NCBI GenBank assembly: GCA_019750335.1
Contig: JAIEOQ010000005.1
Location: 248,001-312,000, forward strand
Direction: 5' to 3'
Length of the DNA stretch: 64,000 nucleotides
DNA from: Candidatus Obscuribacterales bacterium
GTDB taxonomy: Bacteria; Cyanobacteriota; Vampirovibrionia; Obscuribacterales; Obscuribacteraceae
Shown here: in pieces, positions 1 to 9,439 of the stretch
Layout: the number at the start of each line of letters is the position of its first letter
How positions within the stretch are numbered: the stretch's first letter is position 1
Position numbers and translations under genes: made by a program
The notes under the pieces: generated by a model
Database searches by the model: none
Seen by the model: the letters and a program-made list of their open reading frames with translations, nothing else
Told to the model about the DNA's origin: nothing

Positions 1-1053
1 TACAGTCATGGTGCCAACGCCGGCTTCATATTGGCGTACTTGAACGTCAGTATGAAAGCTGTAGCTGTTGGAGCCATGATAAATGCCGTTGGCATACCAG
101 TAGGCTGTGTTGTCTTCGAATTTGATACGCACGAAGGCGTGAGGCATGGCTAAGTCGAAGCTTTTTTGCGGGTTGGTCATGACAAAAGAGACGCCTTGAT
201 GAGCATTGGCATTTTGTCCCGTGCTTTGCCCGCCGCAGCCGAAAGCGTTCGGAACGGGATTGTTCCATTCAGGCAGTGCGTTGGCTTGAGTTGTGTCGGC
301 TGCAAAAGTGTTATTCGATACTAAATGTGGTGCTTCGTTATGGCGGAAAGGCACGAAACAAATATTGCGTCCAAGGATGTTGATCGGACTGTATCCTTTT
401 AAGCGCAGCTCGCCATTGTTCATTTGTTTGAACATATTGTTGCCGTTTGCGGCGAAGTTACCCGGAAGCTGCTGATTGTGAATGATGATGTTCGATTCTT
501 CACCGCGATCCATCAGGGATGTTTTCCAGTTTGCACCGGCTTGAGCTTGAACTGTAGCGTTATTACCGAGCATCCGTGCTGAATTTTGTCCGGCAACTTT
601 ATTGAAAAATCCATGCAGATTATTTTGGTTTTTCACTTGATTGGCAAGACGGTCGCTAATGCGTTGTGCCGCATCATAAAGTGCATCGGCGTCACTCCAA
701 GAAGTACCGCTTTGTGTTCCTTCGCTTTGCATGGCGGCAGCGTTCATTCTTGCTAAAAGCGCCTTAGCCCAAACACGGTTGATGTTGGTTAAACTGAAGG
801 AGTTGTCGCTGTCGGCTACGTCATTGAATTGCTGTTCGATTGAATCTTGAGCTGTAGTTTTGACAGTTAAAACATCGCGTCCAACATTCAGCGCTCCGGC
901 GTCGATAGCATTTTTAACTTCGTTGCCGCCGCCGATATTGAGTATAAGCTGGATGAAGGCGAGCCCCGTAAGCATCATTGTGAAAGCGCTGGTTACAACA
1001 AAACCGAGCATGGCGCCTTTTTGATTTCTTTTACCGATTGTCTTTTTAGCCAT
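1..1053 (-). CDS. TadG-like pilus assembly / Tad domain protein, partial (runs off left edge)
   Basis: Open minus frame from ATG at 1053 to the window edge (missed by the ORF track because it has no stop): MAKKTIGKRNQKGAMLGFVVTSAFTMMLTGLAFIQLILNIGGGNEVKNAIDAGALNVGRDVL...; N-terminal TM followed by a TadG/TadE-like AIDAGAL segment. Confidence 0.6.
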   Translation of the reverse strand, partial: MAKKTIGKRNQKGAMLGFVVTSAFTMMLTGLAFIQLILNIGGGNEVKNAIDAGALNVGRDVLTVKTTAQDSIEQQFNDVADSDNSFSLTNINRVWAKALLARMNAAAMQSEGTQSGTSWSDADALYDAAQRISDRLANQVKNQNNLHGFFNKVAGQNSARMLGNNATVQAQAGANWKTSLMDRGEESNIIIHNQQLPGNFAANGNNMFKQMNNGELRLKGYSPINILGRNICFVPFRHNEAPHLVSNNTFAADTTQANALPEWNNPVPNAFGCGGQSTGQNANAHQGVSFVMTNPQKSFDLAMPHAFVRIKFEDNTAYWYANGIYHGSNSYSFHTDVQVRQYEAGVGTMTV

Positions 1054-1157
1054 TGCCTCAACCTCAACAAAAACTGCGGTATGAAGCATCAACCGGCGCC
1101 AAAAAATAATTAGGCGGAATTGCCTAAGTAGAAGATTAAATCTATAAAGGGGCTAGC

Positions 1158-2672
1158 CTAGTGGCATTCAGCCTTTGCTTTAGTCTGGCAGGGCATATCA
1201 GTGCCGGAGGCGGCAAAGGCTCCTTTAAGAGCTTGGCGCCAGCCAGCATAGTCTTGGGAAAGGTCGTTTTTAGGAGCAAATGAGCGGTCGTCTGCCCAAG
1301 AATCCTTAATCTGCTCCGGTTTATCAATCAGCCCTGCACCCAAAGCGGCCATAGATGCTGCGCCCCAGGCTGTAGCCTCGACTTGCCCGGAGCGGGTAAG
1401 GGCAACTTTGAGCAAGTCAGATTGGAATTGCAACATAAACTCATTACGAGTAGCGCCGCCATCAACACGCAATTCGGTAATAGCAAGTTCGTGAGCTTTC
1501 ATCTGTTCGGCAACATCTTTAACTTGATATGCCATTGCCTCAACAGCAGCTCGCACGAAATGCGCTTTTCCTGTGCCGCGGGTAATGCCGACTATGGTGC
1601 CGCGCACATCTGAATTCCACCAAGGTGAGCCTAAGCCAACAAGTGCCGGCACAAAATAAACACCTTCATTCGTGTCGATTGATTTGGCTAGAGCTTCGGC
1701 TTCAGCGCTGTTTTCGATGATGCCGAGTCCGTCGCGCAACCATTGGATTGCCGCGCCGGCAATAAAGATTGCACCTTCGATAGCATAAGTTGGGGCTTGG
1801 CTGCCAATCTGCCAGGCAACTGTAGTTAAAAGTCCGGGCACAAGTTTAAGTGCGCTGCCGATGTTTACTAGCAAGAAACCGCCGGTACCATAAGTGCATT
1901 TAGTCATGCCCGGTTTCAAGCAAGCTTGCCCGAAAAGAGCTGCTTGTTGATCGCCGAGCATACCTGTAATCTGTGCTTCAAAGCCGACAACGTTTTTGTC
2001 AGTCAAACCAAAATTGTGATTCGATGGCTTAACTTCAGGCATCATCACTTGTGGAATATCCAAACGCGCAAGCAAGTTTTTATCCCAGGACATTTCTTTG
2101 ATGTTATAGAGCATGGTGCGTGAGGCGTTACTAGGCTCGGTGGCATGCACTTTACCACCGGTTAATTTCCACAAGAGCCAAGTATCGATGGTACCGAATA
2201 ACAATTCACCTTTGTTTGCTGCATCTTTAGCGGCCGCAACGTTATCCAAAATCCATTTGATTTTTGGACCGGAAAAATAAGCATCAGGCACTAAGCCAGT
2301 TTTATTGCGAAATTCATCCGATTCGTTGCGCAGCTCATTTGCTAAATCTTGAGTGCGGCGACATTGCCAAACGATTGCTCGATAAACTGGCTTGCCTGTT
2401 TTTTTATTCCAAACAACAGTTGTTTCGCGTTGATTGGTAATACCGATACAAGCAATTTCGGAGCTGTCTACGCCGGCTTTTTTCAAGCAGTCATGAATGC
2501 AATCAAGTTGTGTTTGAAAGATCTCTTCAGCGTCATGCTCTACCCAACCAGGCTTTGGAAAATGCTGGCTAAATTCTCGTTGCCCGACGCCAAGGGTCTT
2601 GCCTTCCAAGTCGAACAAGATTGCTCGCGAGCTTGTTGTCCCTTGATCCAGGCTTAGAATGTAGCGCTTCAT
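1158..2672 (-). CDS. glpK: glycerol kinase
   Basis: MKRYILSLDQGTTSSRAILFD... FGGY kinase motifs, full length 504 aa. Confidence 0.96.
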   Translation of the reverse strand: MKRYILSLDQGTTSSRAILFDLEGKTLGVGQREFSQHFPKPGWVEHDAEEIFQTQLDCIHDCLKKAGVDSSEIACIGITNQRETTVVWNKKTGKPVYRAIVWQCRRTQDLANELRNESDEFRNKTGLVPDAYFSGPKIKWILDNVAAAKDAANKGELLFGTIDTWLLWKLTGGKVHATEPSNASRTMLYNIKEMSWDKNLLARLDIPQVMMPEVKPSNHNFGLTDKNVVGFEAQITGMLGDQQAALFGQACLKPGMTKCTYGTGGFLLVNIGSALKLVPGLLTTVAWQIGSQAPTYAIEGAIFIAGAAIQWLRDGLGIIENSAEAEALAKSIDTNEGVYFVPALVGLGSPWWNSDVRGTIVGITRGTGKAHFVRAAVEAMAYQVKDVAEQMKAHELAITELRVDGGATRNEFMLQFQSDLLKVALTRSGQVEATAWGAASMAALGAGLIDKPEQIKDSWADDRSFAPKNDLSQDYAGWRQALKGAFAASGTDMPCQTKAKAECH

Positions 2673-2717
2673 TGAATAATCCCCATTTGCATTCAGGGGT
2701 AGATGTTAGCAAAAAGC

Positions 2718-3374
2718 TCAAAGCACTGAGCTTGTATTTGCATAAACAAACTTGCCAATCTCCAGCAAACAATCAGCATAAGTGTTGATTGAATCAGGGT
2801 TCTTTGCGATTCGCTCTTTTTTAGTTAGAGATTCCTGATATTTATCTGCTGGCGGCAAATGAACGAAGAGAACGCCTAAGCAATGAGGATTCTCTTGCCA
2901 ATTGTGCAAGCTCCGGAAATAAAGTTCATTACAGATAAAAGTGCCGGCATGGTTAGAGATGCCGCAGGCAAAGCCATTCTCGCTAAGATGTTTCTCCAGC
3001 GCCGGCAGAGGCAACTTGGTTCGATAAGCTTCGTTTGTTATCTTGTCATCTAAATATTCATCATTATGCTGATGCCCGTTGTTGTCCGGGATGCGATAGT
3101 GCCGGACGTTAAGAGCAAATCGTTCTAGAAAAATCTTGTCCTGCTTTTCGGCAAAGCCGGTGAGCAAAAGGAGAAAAGGCTTGTCAACATGGCTTGTTAC
3201 TAATTGATTGAGAATTTGCCAAGCTTCGTCGCAGCAAGTAGGCAAAACGGCTGAACTAACCGGAATCTGCTTCTGATCAATCTCCAGGCTTGTTGGCAGC
3301 CGCTCGACTGTATCTTGACTAGGGTTGTAAGTGAGATTATTAAAGGGATCAAAGCCGGTGGCGATAATGCGCAT
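2718..3374 (-). CDS. pcp: pyroglutamyl-peptidase I-like (C15 family)
   Basis: MRIIATGFDPFNNLTYNPSQ..., AGTFICNELYFRSLH active-site region; start trimmed to MRIIATGF (ATG at 3374). Confidence 0.85.
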   Translation of the reverse strand: MRIIATGFDPFNNLTYNPSQDTVERLPTSLEIDQKQIPVSSAVLPTCCDEAWQILNQLVTSHVDKPFLLLLTGFAEKQDKIFLERFALNVRHYRIPDNNGHQHNDEYLDDKITNEAYRTKLPLPALEKHLSENGFACGISNHAGTFICNELYFRSLHNWQENPHCLGVLFVHLPPADKYQESLTKKERIAKNPDSINTYADCLLEIGKFVYANTSSVL

Positions 3375-3480
3375 GGATGAAGCTTTCCGGTTCTTTTTCT
3401 GAGTTTTGCCGTGTGTGACGTTTGCCTGCTTGTGGGCCTTGCCATCCACAAACATAGTGTAGAATGTTATTCCGCTTCTT

Positions 3481-3563
3481 GCCGAAGTGGCGAAATGGCA
3501 GACGCAGTTGACTCAAAATCAACCGGGATCAAACCCGTGTCGGTTCGACTCCGACCTTCGGCA
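3481..3563 (+). tRNA. tRNA-Leu (CAA)
   Basis: Acceptor GCCGAAG/CTTCGGC, anticodon stem-loop GTTGA-CTCAAAA-TCAAC (anticodon CAA), long variable arm CGGGATCAAACCCG, T arm GTCGG-TTCGACT-CCGAC. Confidence 0.93.
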
Positions 3564-3744
3564 GGCTTTACTTTCAAGCGATCTACAATTGGCATTTTTG
3601 GGGTAGTTTTGCCACCATGTGTGACTATTGTGTGACGGTTGAAAAAAATTGAGTGGAAAATGATTTGGGCAGAAATGTAAGTCATATCCAGATCAAGAAA
3701 CGATCGAGTTCCGATGAACACATCCCCTGATTCTGGGGAAAGTA

Positions 3745-4055
3745 GCATTATCATTTGGCGGTAGCCGCCTACTCAGTCAGCAGACGCCGCAGCAGGTATC
3801 CATCTATACAATGTCGGCGTCGGCATAGAAATGCCAAGGTCACGGGCTACCTCTCGTGGTGGCATACCGGTGGCAAGAAGCTTTTTTGCCGATTTGATTT
3901 TGCTATCAGTCATAGTTCTCTTTCTACCACCAATTCGACCGAGCTTTCGGGCTGAAGCAAGGCCCGCCTTAGTCCGTTCCTGGGTGAGTTCCCTCTCCAT
4001 TTGAGTACATGAAAGAAAAACCGCCCAGCGGCTGTTGTAGTATCGATACCATCTG
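3745..4055 (-). pseudogene. Truncated serine recombinase (resolvase) copy
   Basis: Near-identical to 5525-5843 (C-terminal part of the intact resolvase), with small indels; homology stops at 4055 next to an IR-like TTTTTGCAACAGAGCC end. Confidence 0.85.
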
Positions 4056-4188
4056 TTTTTGCAACAGAGCCATTGCAAGCGTATTTGTAGGTTGACCCGG
4101 AAGATAAGCACCGGGCAATAACGACACTTAAGTGCTAGAGCCATTGCTGTATTAGCTGAGCTGTCTTTTACTGAGTGCTTATCGGTCA

Positions 4189-5238
4189 TTAAGGCAACCC
4201 GTACCAGGTTGCGCGTCCGGCACCGTGCCGCACCAATAGCTTTTTCTCGACCAAGCTGCGGAAATGCTCTTTGAGCGTGTTGCCGCTTGCACCGGTGGCG
4301 CGCACCATGTCGCGCATGGTCACGCGGCCTTGATCGCGGGCATAGTCCAGAATCTTGACAGCCAGTTCCGGCAAGTCGGCGAGTACGATTTTTTCGCGCT
4401 CGACTTTAACGGCCAGTCGTCGCATTTGCTGCTGCAAAGCGCGCATGAAAAATGCTAGCCAGGGCTGCCAGTTTGGTGAGTCGGTGCGAAGGGTGCCTTG
4501 CGTCTGGCGCAATGCCAGATAGTAACCCTCTTTGCTGTTCTCGATGACGCTCTCAAGCGAACTATACGGCACGTAGGCATAGCCGGCTTGCAGCAAAAGC
4601 AAGGTGGTAAGAATGCGGCTCAAGCGACCGTTGCCGTCCTGAAAAGGATGAATTTCCAAGAACACGACAATGAACACGGCAACAATGAGCAAGGGATGTA
4701 GCCGGCGCAGGTCGCGGGCTTCTGCAAGCCAAGCGACCAGCTCAGCCATAAGGCGCGGCGTGTCGAAAGGCGTCGTCGTCTCGAACACAATGCCAATCTG
4801 TTTGCCGTCCTCATCGAAGGCGGCAACGCTGTTGGACAGCTTTTTGTATTCGCCACGGTGCCGATTATCCTTCTCGCTGTAGCGCAGAAGGTCGCGGTGA
4901 AGCTGCTTGATATGGTTTTCGTTGATGGGAATGTGCTGCCAGGCGGCAAAGACGGTTTCCATGACTTCGGCGTAGCCAGCTACTTCCTGCTCGTCGCGGC
5001 TCTCGAATTTCTTGATTTCCAGGTCGGCAAGCAACCGCTCGACCTCGCGGTCGGTCAGCTTGCTGCCCTCGATGCGGGTGGAGGAACCGATGCTTTCGAT
5101 GGTGGCAACACGGCGGAGTGCTCTCAGCCGATCGGGCGCAAGGCTCCCAAGGGCGCGCCAGGCACCTTTGAACTCGTCGATTTCGGTCAGTAACGCCAGC
5201 AAATCCGGCGTTATCTGGATGGTGTCTGTTTTCAGCAT
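4189..5238 (-). CDS. Fic family protein (AMPylator/nucleotidyltransferase fold) with C-terminal wHTH-like region
   Basis: Fic motif HPFQDGNGRLSR; N-terminal Fic_N-like region with SSTRIEGS; start trimmed to MLKTDTIQ (ATG at 5238). Confidence 0.92.
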   Translation of the reverse strand: MLKTDTIQITPDLLALLTEIDEFKGAWRALGSLAPDRLRALRRVATIESIGSSTRIEGSKLTDREVERLLADLEIKKFESRDEQEVAGYAEVMETVFAAWQHIPINENHIKQLHRDLLRYSEKDNRHRGEYKKLSNSVAAFDEDGKQIGIVFETTTPFDTPRLMAELVAWLAEARDLRRLHPLLIVAVFIVVFLEIHPFQDGNGRLSRILTTLLLLQAGYAYVPYSSLESVIENSKEGYYLALRQTQGTLRTDSPNWQPWLAFFMRALQQQMRRLAVKVEREKIVLADLPELAVKILDYARDQGRVTMRDMVRATGASGNTLKEHFRSLVEKKLLVRHGAGRATWYGLP

Positions 5239-5247
5239 CTGATTGAC

Positions 5248-5315
5248 TCCACCTGTATTATCACCCGATTCCACCCGATTGTCCACCCGTATTATCACCC
5301 GATTCCACCCGATTG
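5248..5315. repeat. 34-bp direct tandem repeat x2 immediately upstream of fic
   Basis: TCCACC(T/C)GTATTATCACCCGATTCCACCCGATTG at 5248-5281 and 5282-5315, one mismatch. Confidence 0.9.
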
Positions 5316-5385
5316 CTGTCTCGTCCGTGCCCATCTAATTCTTGCTGAGGCTTTCGCCGCCCTTAAGCTCGAAGGTGCATCGACG

Positions 5386-5495
5386 GGCTCTATTGCAAAA
5401 ATCGATTTTGATACAAAATTCGTGATCAGGAATGGCTTGGTTGAGCGATTTAATAACCTGAATTTTGTCGATTTTGGAGTTCTTGCAACAGAGCC
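5386..5495. repeat. ~110-bp MITE-like element with imperfect terminal inverted repeats
   Basis: GGCTCTATTGCAAAAATCGATTTT... versus ...AATTTTGTCGATTTTGGAGTTCTTGCAACAGAGCC; the GGCTCTGTTGCAA end recurs at 4056-4071. Confidence 0.55.
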
Positions 5496-5552
5496 GTTGC
5501 TTTCCCTTGCATGGAAAAGGTCGAGCATCATCATTTGGCGGTAGCCGCCTAC

Positions 5553-6113
5553 TCAGTCAGCAGACGCCGCAGCGGGTATCCATCTATACAATGTCGGCAC
5601 AGAAATGCCAAGGTCACGGGCTACTTCTCGTGGTGGCATACCGGTGGCAAGAAGCTTTTTTGCCGATTTGATTTTGCTATCAGTCATAGTTCTCTTTCTA
5701 CCACCAATTCGACCGAGCTTTCGGGCTGAAGCAAGGCCCGCCTTAGTCCGTTCCTGGGTGAGTTCCCTCTCCATTTGAGCCAAGCTAGCCATTACATGAA
5801 AGAAAAACCGCCCAGCGGCTGTTGTAGTATCGATACCATCTGTGAGACTGCGGAAATTGATCTTTTCAGCATCAAGTTGCGCGACCAAATCAACCAGCCC
5901 CTTTACTGTTCGTCCTAAGCGATCAAGTTTCCACACTACAAGTGTGTCCTCCGCGCGCAAATGAGACAGAGTCTCATCTAAGCCAGGCCGATTCTTGTGC
6001 GCTCCACTTAGTTTATCCGTGAAAATACGCTTGCAGCCTGCCTTTTTCAGAGCATCCAACTGCAATTGAAGGCTCTGGTCATTCGTTGAAACTCGTGCAT
6101 AACCAATGAGCAT
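5553..6113 (-). CDS. Serine recombinase / resolvase-invertase family (complete)
   Basis: MLIGYARVSTNDQSLQLQLDAL..., DRLGRTVKGLVDLV, C-terminal HTH (PREVARDLGISVPTLYRW). Confidence 0.95.
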   Translation of the reverse strand: MLIGYARVSTNDQSLQLQLDALKKAGCKRIFTDKLSGAHKNRPGLDETLSHLRAEDTLVVWKLDRLGRTVKGLVDLVAQLDAEKINFRSLTDGIDTTTAAGRFFFHVMASLAQMERELTQERTKAGLASARKLGRIGGRKRTMTDSKIKSAKKLLATGMPPREVARDLGISVPTLYRWIPAAASAD

Positions 6114-6415
6114 TTTTTATTCTCACAAATTCTCGAAACTCGTCTCTATTGTGTGATGTTAGAGCAACTATTTCAAGAACGGTTTACGAGAATTCATTAG
6201 CCTCTGGATTCGTCAGCCAAGGTTATTAGCAGTTTTCTTCTTGAAAATTGCCGTTTGTGAGAATGCCAAGTGTGTCTTATGCAGTCTTCCATTCCCTGCC
6301 AAGCAACTGTTGGGTCTTTCACCACGCTACCTAACGCAGGGCGCGACCCATGAATCTTTCGCAACCAATCCCACCTAACTTGTGCTAGATTAACAAGCGG
6401 TTTACTAGAGGATGC

Positions 6416-6766
6416 TTGCACAGGAATAGGTCCGTGTCACCAGAACAGCTTCGCCAGTTTATTAGTTCCAAGATGTCTATATCTCACGTATATCAACCGG
6501 CGTTTATCATTGCGCTGTTAGAGAACCACGGACAGGCTTCCGTGGATCAGATCGCAAGAAAATGTGCTGACCTTGAGGGCGGCACTCCAGCAACATACGG
6601 ACCGAAATTGACAAAATATCCCAAAGAAGCACTTACCAAACACGGTGTCATAACGCCTGTCGGAAAGACCGAATTCAAGCTCACTACCGACATTACTCAA
6701 CTATCCCAGCAAGCCCGTCAAGAACTCAGCGACCTTTGTAAGCGCCGGATGGACAAGGTCAAGTAA
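6416..6766 (+). CDS. Hypothetical protein, winged-helix-like (116 aa)
   Basis: ORF with a wHTH-like pattern (FIIALLENHGQASVDQIARK...VITPVGKTEFKLT); 3' end overlaps the convergent methyltransferase gene. Confidence 0.5.
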   Translation: MHRNRSVSPEQLRQFISSKMSISHVYQPAFIIALLENHGQASVDQIARKCADLEGGTPATYGPKLTKYPKEALTKHGVITPVGKTEFKLTTDITQLSQQARQELSDLCKRRMDKVK

Positions 6767-8228
6767 CACCAGTCTTCCGAACACTGTGATCTTCAATCAC
6801 GACACCAGCACTGCCGAGTCTATCGGCCCAGCCCTTGCGATTACCGATAGTTGAGCCATTAACAAGAAGACCGAGTTCCTCTTCCTGGCGAGTGAGCTCT
6901 GCGAACTTCTCAAACAGAGGGTACGTGGGCGCGACAAAAGTCTCCTTCCGATGCAATATAGGCGGGTTCTGTGACTCTGTATAATCCGAATACTTCACAT
7001 GCAAGTCACGCAGATCTATGCGCATACTTGTTTTTAGAGAAGGATGAGCCTCGTCATCAAAATCTGGATAAAACAAGTAAGAAATTTTCGGTGCATCAAT
7101 GTGAAATTTGACAAGCGTGGCATCATCCATGCGTCCAACGGTGCGACTAGCACAGCCTTCATACAACCGAAGAATCAGATCGAGCTCTTCAAGCGCACTT
7201 ATATGAACGTACAGCGAGTCAGGCAACAGTTTGCCGATTTTACTGGTCGAGCATGTCTTAGCTATAATCCCAGGCTGTCCGAGACTGAACAACAGTTGAT
7301 CGGCATTATCGCAAGCAGATTTGTAAGAGCCAAAAAACGCCTTTATATCATTCTGCAACTCGCTTGCAAGCTGTCCAATTCGCGGCCGCTTGCCAAACTT
7401 GCTCAGTGCAATATAGAGAGAAAAATCCTGCTTTCTTTTCTGTATTAGTTCATCCCATTCTTCTCGACTCGTAGCTTCAACCACTAATTTGAATGCTCGG
7501 CTAAGCGAGCCTAATTCCTTCAAGATCTCAGCTTCGTTGCCTAGCTCCCCACGCAACGGTATACGTCCACGTTCACTAACAAAATCTATCAATGGTTGAA
7601 GTATGCTTTCACATTCCTCGAACGTCTTGATCTTAAGCCGGACTCGCGGTGTTGAACGCCGACTGTGAAAACGAGATGCGCGGAACGCTTCTGCGTCTTG
7701 ATCTCGACGAAATACAAAGTAAATTCCGAGCCCTGCCGGCACACAATCAACACCAAGCGTCGAGTCTATGTATTCCTTCAACTCCTCTTGCTTAAAGACC
7801 TTTTGGAACGTGTTTCTCTTTGTAAGAACGCCGTCCCCAAAGGCTACAACCTTGTCGCCCAAGTAATCCAAGAGTACTTGGGCAGACACAACCAAAACAG
7901 ATTTCGCCAGTGACCAGGCAGACCGCAGCACATCTTTGCGTTCTTCTGGATTTTCAATCACGTTCAGTACGTAGCCCAGGTTAACAACGTCAGCTGCTTT
8001 CCGCTCCGTGTCCGGACGGAAGTAAGGGTCCCATCCGGAGGCTATAGCACCAAGCGTCGCAATTCGCTCGACATCACCGCCGTGCCCACAACCGTAATCG
8101 AAAAATGTAACCGACTCCTTAAGAAATCCAGCCTCTACAGCCATCTTAACAGGACGAGACAAATCAGAACGAATTATCGCAGCCTTATGCCGGTCAATTT
8201 CTGTGCTCAACGACTGTTCGATCGACAT
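6759..8228 (-). CDS. DNA phosphorothioation-associated putative methyltransferase
   Basis: SAM-binding FFDYGCGHGGDVERIATLG...GWDPYFRP...VVNLGYVLNVIENPEER resembles the dnd-associated methyltransferase family; overlaps the upstream gene by 1 nt. Confidence 0.85.
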   Translation of the reverse strand: MSIEQSLSTEIDRHKAAIIRSDLSRPVKMAVEAGFLKESVTFFDYGCGHGGDVERIATLGAIASGWDPYFRPDTERKAADVVNLGYVLNVIENPEERKDVLRSAWSLAKSVLVVSAQVLLDYLGDKVVAFGDGVLTKRNTFQKVFKQEELKEYIDSTLGVDCVPAGLGIYFVFRRDQDAEAFRASRFHSRRSTPRVRLKIKTFEECESILQPLIDFVSERGRIPLRGELGNEAEILKELGSLSRAFKLVVEATSREEWDELIQKRKQDFSLYIALSKFGKRPRIGQLASELQNDIKAFFGSYKSACDNADQLLFSLGQPGIIAKTCSTSKIGKLLPDSLYVHISALEELDLILRLYEGCASRTVGRMDDATLVKFHIDAPKISYLFYPDFDDEAHPSLKTSMRIDLRDLHVKYSDYTESQNPPILHRKETFVAPTYPLFEKFAELTRQEEELGLLVNGSTIGNRKGWADRLGSAGVVIEDHSVRKTGVT

Positions 8229-9439
8229 CAGGCAATTGAGTCCTCCAAAGCATGCCAGCCAAGTGCCTTTCTAACCTCAGAAGCTGCCTGCGAGATGATG
8301 GACACGCATTGATCGACCTCTTCATCAGTTGTGAATTTCCCTATGCCTAACCGCAAGGCTGAGTCCTTCAGTTCGCTCTGCAGCTCCATAGCCGTAAGCA
8401 CATGTGATGGTTGTTCTATGCCAGATGAGCATGCCGCTCCCCGCGATATAGCTAGTACATCGCGAAGACGAGCGATCATAGCATCGTTCGTCGCACCAGG
8501 AATAGAAATGTGAAGACTCCCAGACAGCCGAGCATCCTGATCACCGTTCACGACCAGCGCTTCAATCCTCTGCTGTAAGTTATGCTGAAGACGATCTCTC
8601 AGGGCAGCGATTCTTGGTTCGTCAATTGTCATCTCTTCCGCGCGTAAGCGAGCTGCCTCCCCAAATCCAACTATACCAGGCACGTTAATCGTTCCTGGAC
8701 GAATTCCATATTCCTGATGGCCACCGCCAAACATGGCTTGTGGCAGTGAATCACGTTGTGAAATGAGGGCTCCCACCCCCTTCGGTCCATAAATCTTATG
8801 GGAGGACAACACCAAGTATGTCAGTCCCCACTCGTCGAACCGCACTGGAATTTTCCCTACCGCTTGTGACGCATCACAAAGCAAGGCGGTACCAGATTCG
8901 GTGCACAAGCGAGCAACCTCTTCCGTTGGGTAAATGTTGCCCACCTCGTTGTTAGCCGCCATTACGCATACAAGGTCTGCGTCGTTTCCCACTGCCTGAC
9001 GAAGGCTTTCAAGGCACAGACGACCCTGGCAATCCACTTTCAGATAGCTAATTTCCGCCAGACCCGATTCTGCGGCTATTTCACAACTCTCCAGAACTGC
9101 AGCATGCTCTGTAGGTGAACAGACCAGCTTAGCCTTCCTGTGACGTTCGCCCCTTTTAACAACGTGGTTGACCACCAAATTGATAGACTCGGTCGCACCT
9201 GAAGTGAACACCACTTTGGCGCGCTTGCCGTTCACTAACTCACTAACTTGCTTGCGTGCTACTTCAACGGCCTGGCCGGATTCCGTTCCCAAGACATGAT
9301 CGACGCTACTTGCATTACCAATTAACGACGTCATCGCTTCCGCCACGGCAGTCACAACTCTTGGATCTACCGGTGTGGTCGATAGATAATCGAAGAATAT
9401 TGGCTTCCTGTGATCCATGGTCATACTCAAAGGTGACAT
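8228..9439 (-). CDS. Cysteine desulfurase (SspA/DndA-like)
   Basis: Aminotransferase class V: SSHKIYGPKGVGAL PLP-lysine motif, RGAACSSG catalytic Cys region; in the PT operon. Confidence 0.92.
   Translation of the reverse strand: MSPLSMTMDHRKPIFFDYLSTTPVDPRVVTAVAEAMTSLIGNASSVDHVLGTESGQAVEVARKQVSELVNGKRAKVVFTSGATESINLVVNHVVKRGERHRKAKLVCSPTEHAAVLESCEIAAESGLAEISYLKVDCQGRLCLESLRQAVGNDADLVCVMAANNEVGNIYPTEEVARLCTESGTALLCDASQAVGKIPVRFDEWGLTYLVLSSHKIYGPKGVGALISQRDSLPQAMFGGGHQEYGIRPGTINVPGIVGFGEAARLRAEEMTIDEPRIAALRDRLQHNLQQRIEALVVNGDQDARLSGSLHISIPGATNDAMIARLRDVLAISRGAACSSGIEQPSHVLTAMELQSELKDSALRLGIGKFTTDEEVDQCVSIISQAASEVRKALGWHALEDSIA

Noticed and set aside
3467-3754. 95-aa minus ORF over the tRNA-Leu
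   Set aside because: Reads through the tRNA gene; spurious
3773-4189. 138-aa ORF as a functional recombinase
   Set aside because: Only the C-terminal resolvase part is homologous; the N-terminus is unrelated junction sequence and the catalytic domain is missing, so called a pseudogene
4858-5193. Plus-strand ORFs of 111 aa and 76 aa opposite fic
   Set aside because: Shadow ORFs of the GC-rich fic gene; no recognisable domain
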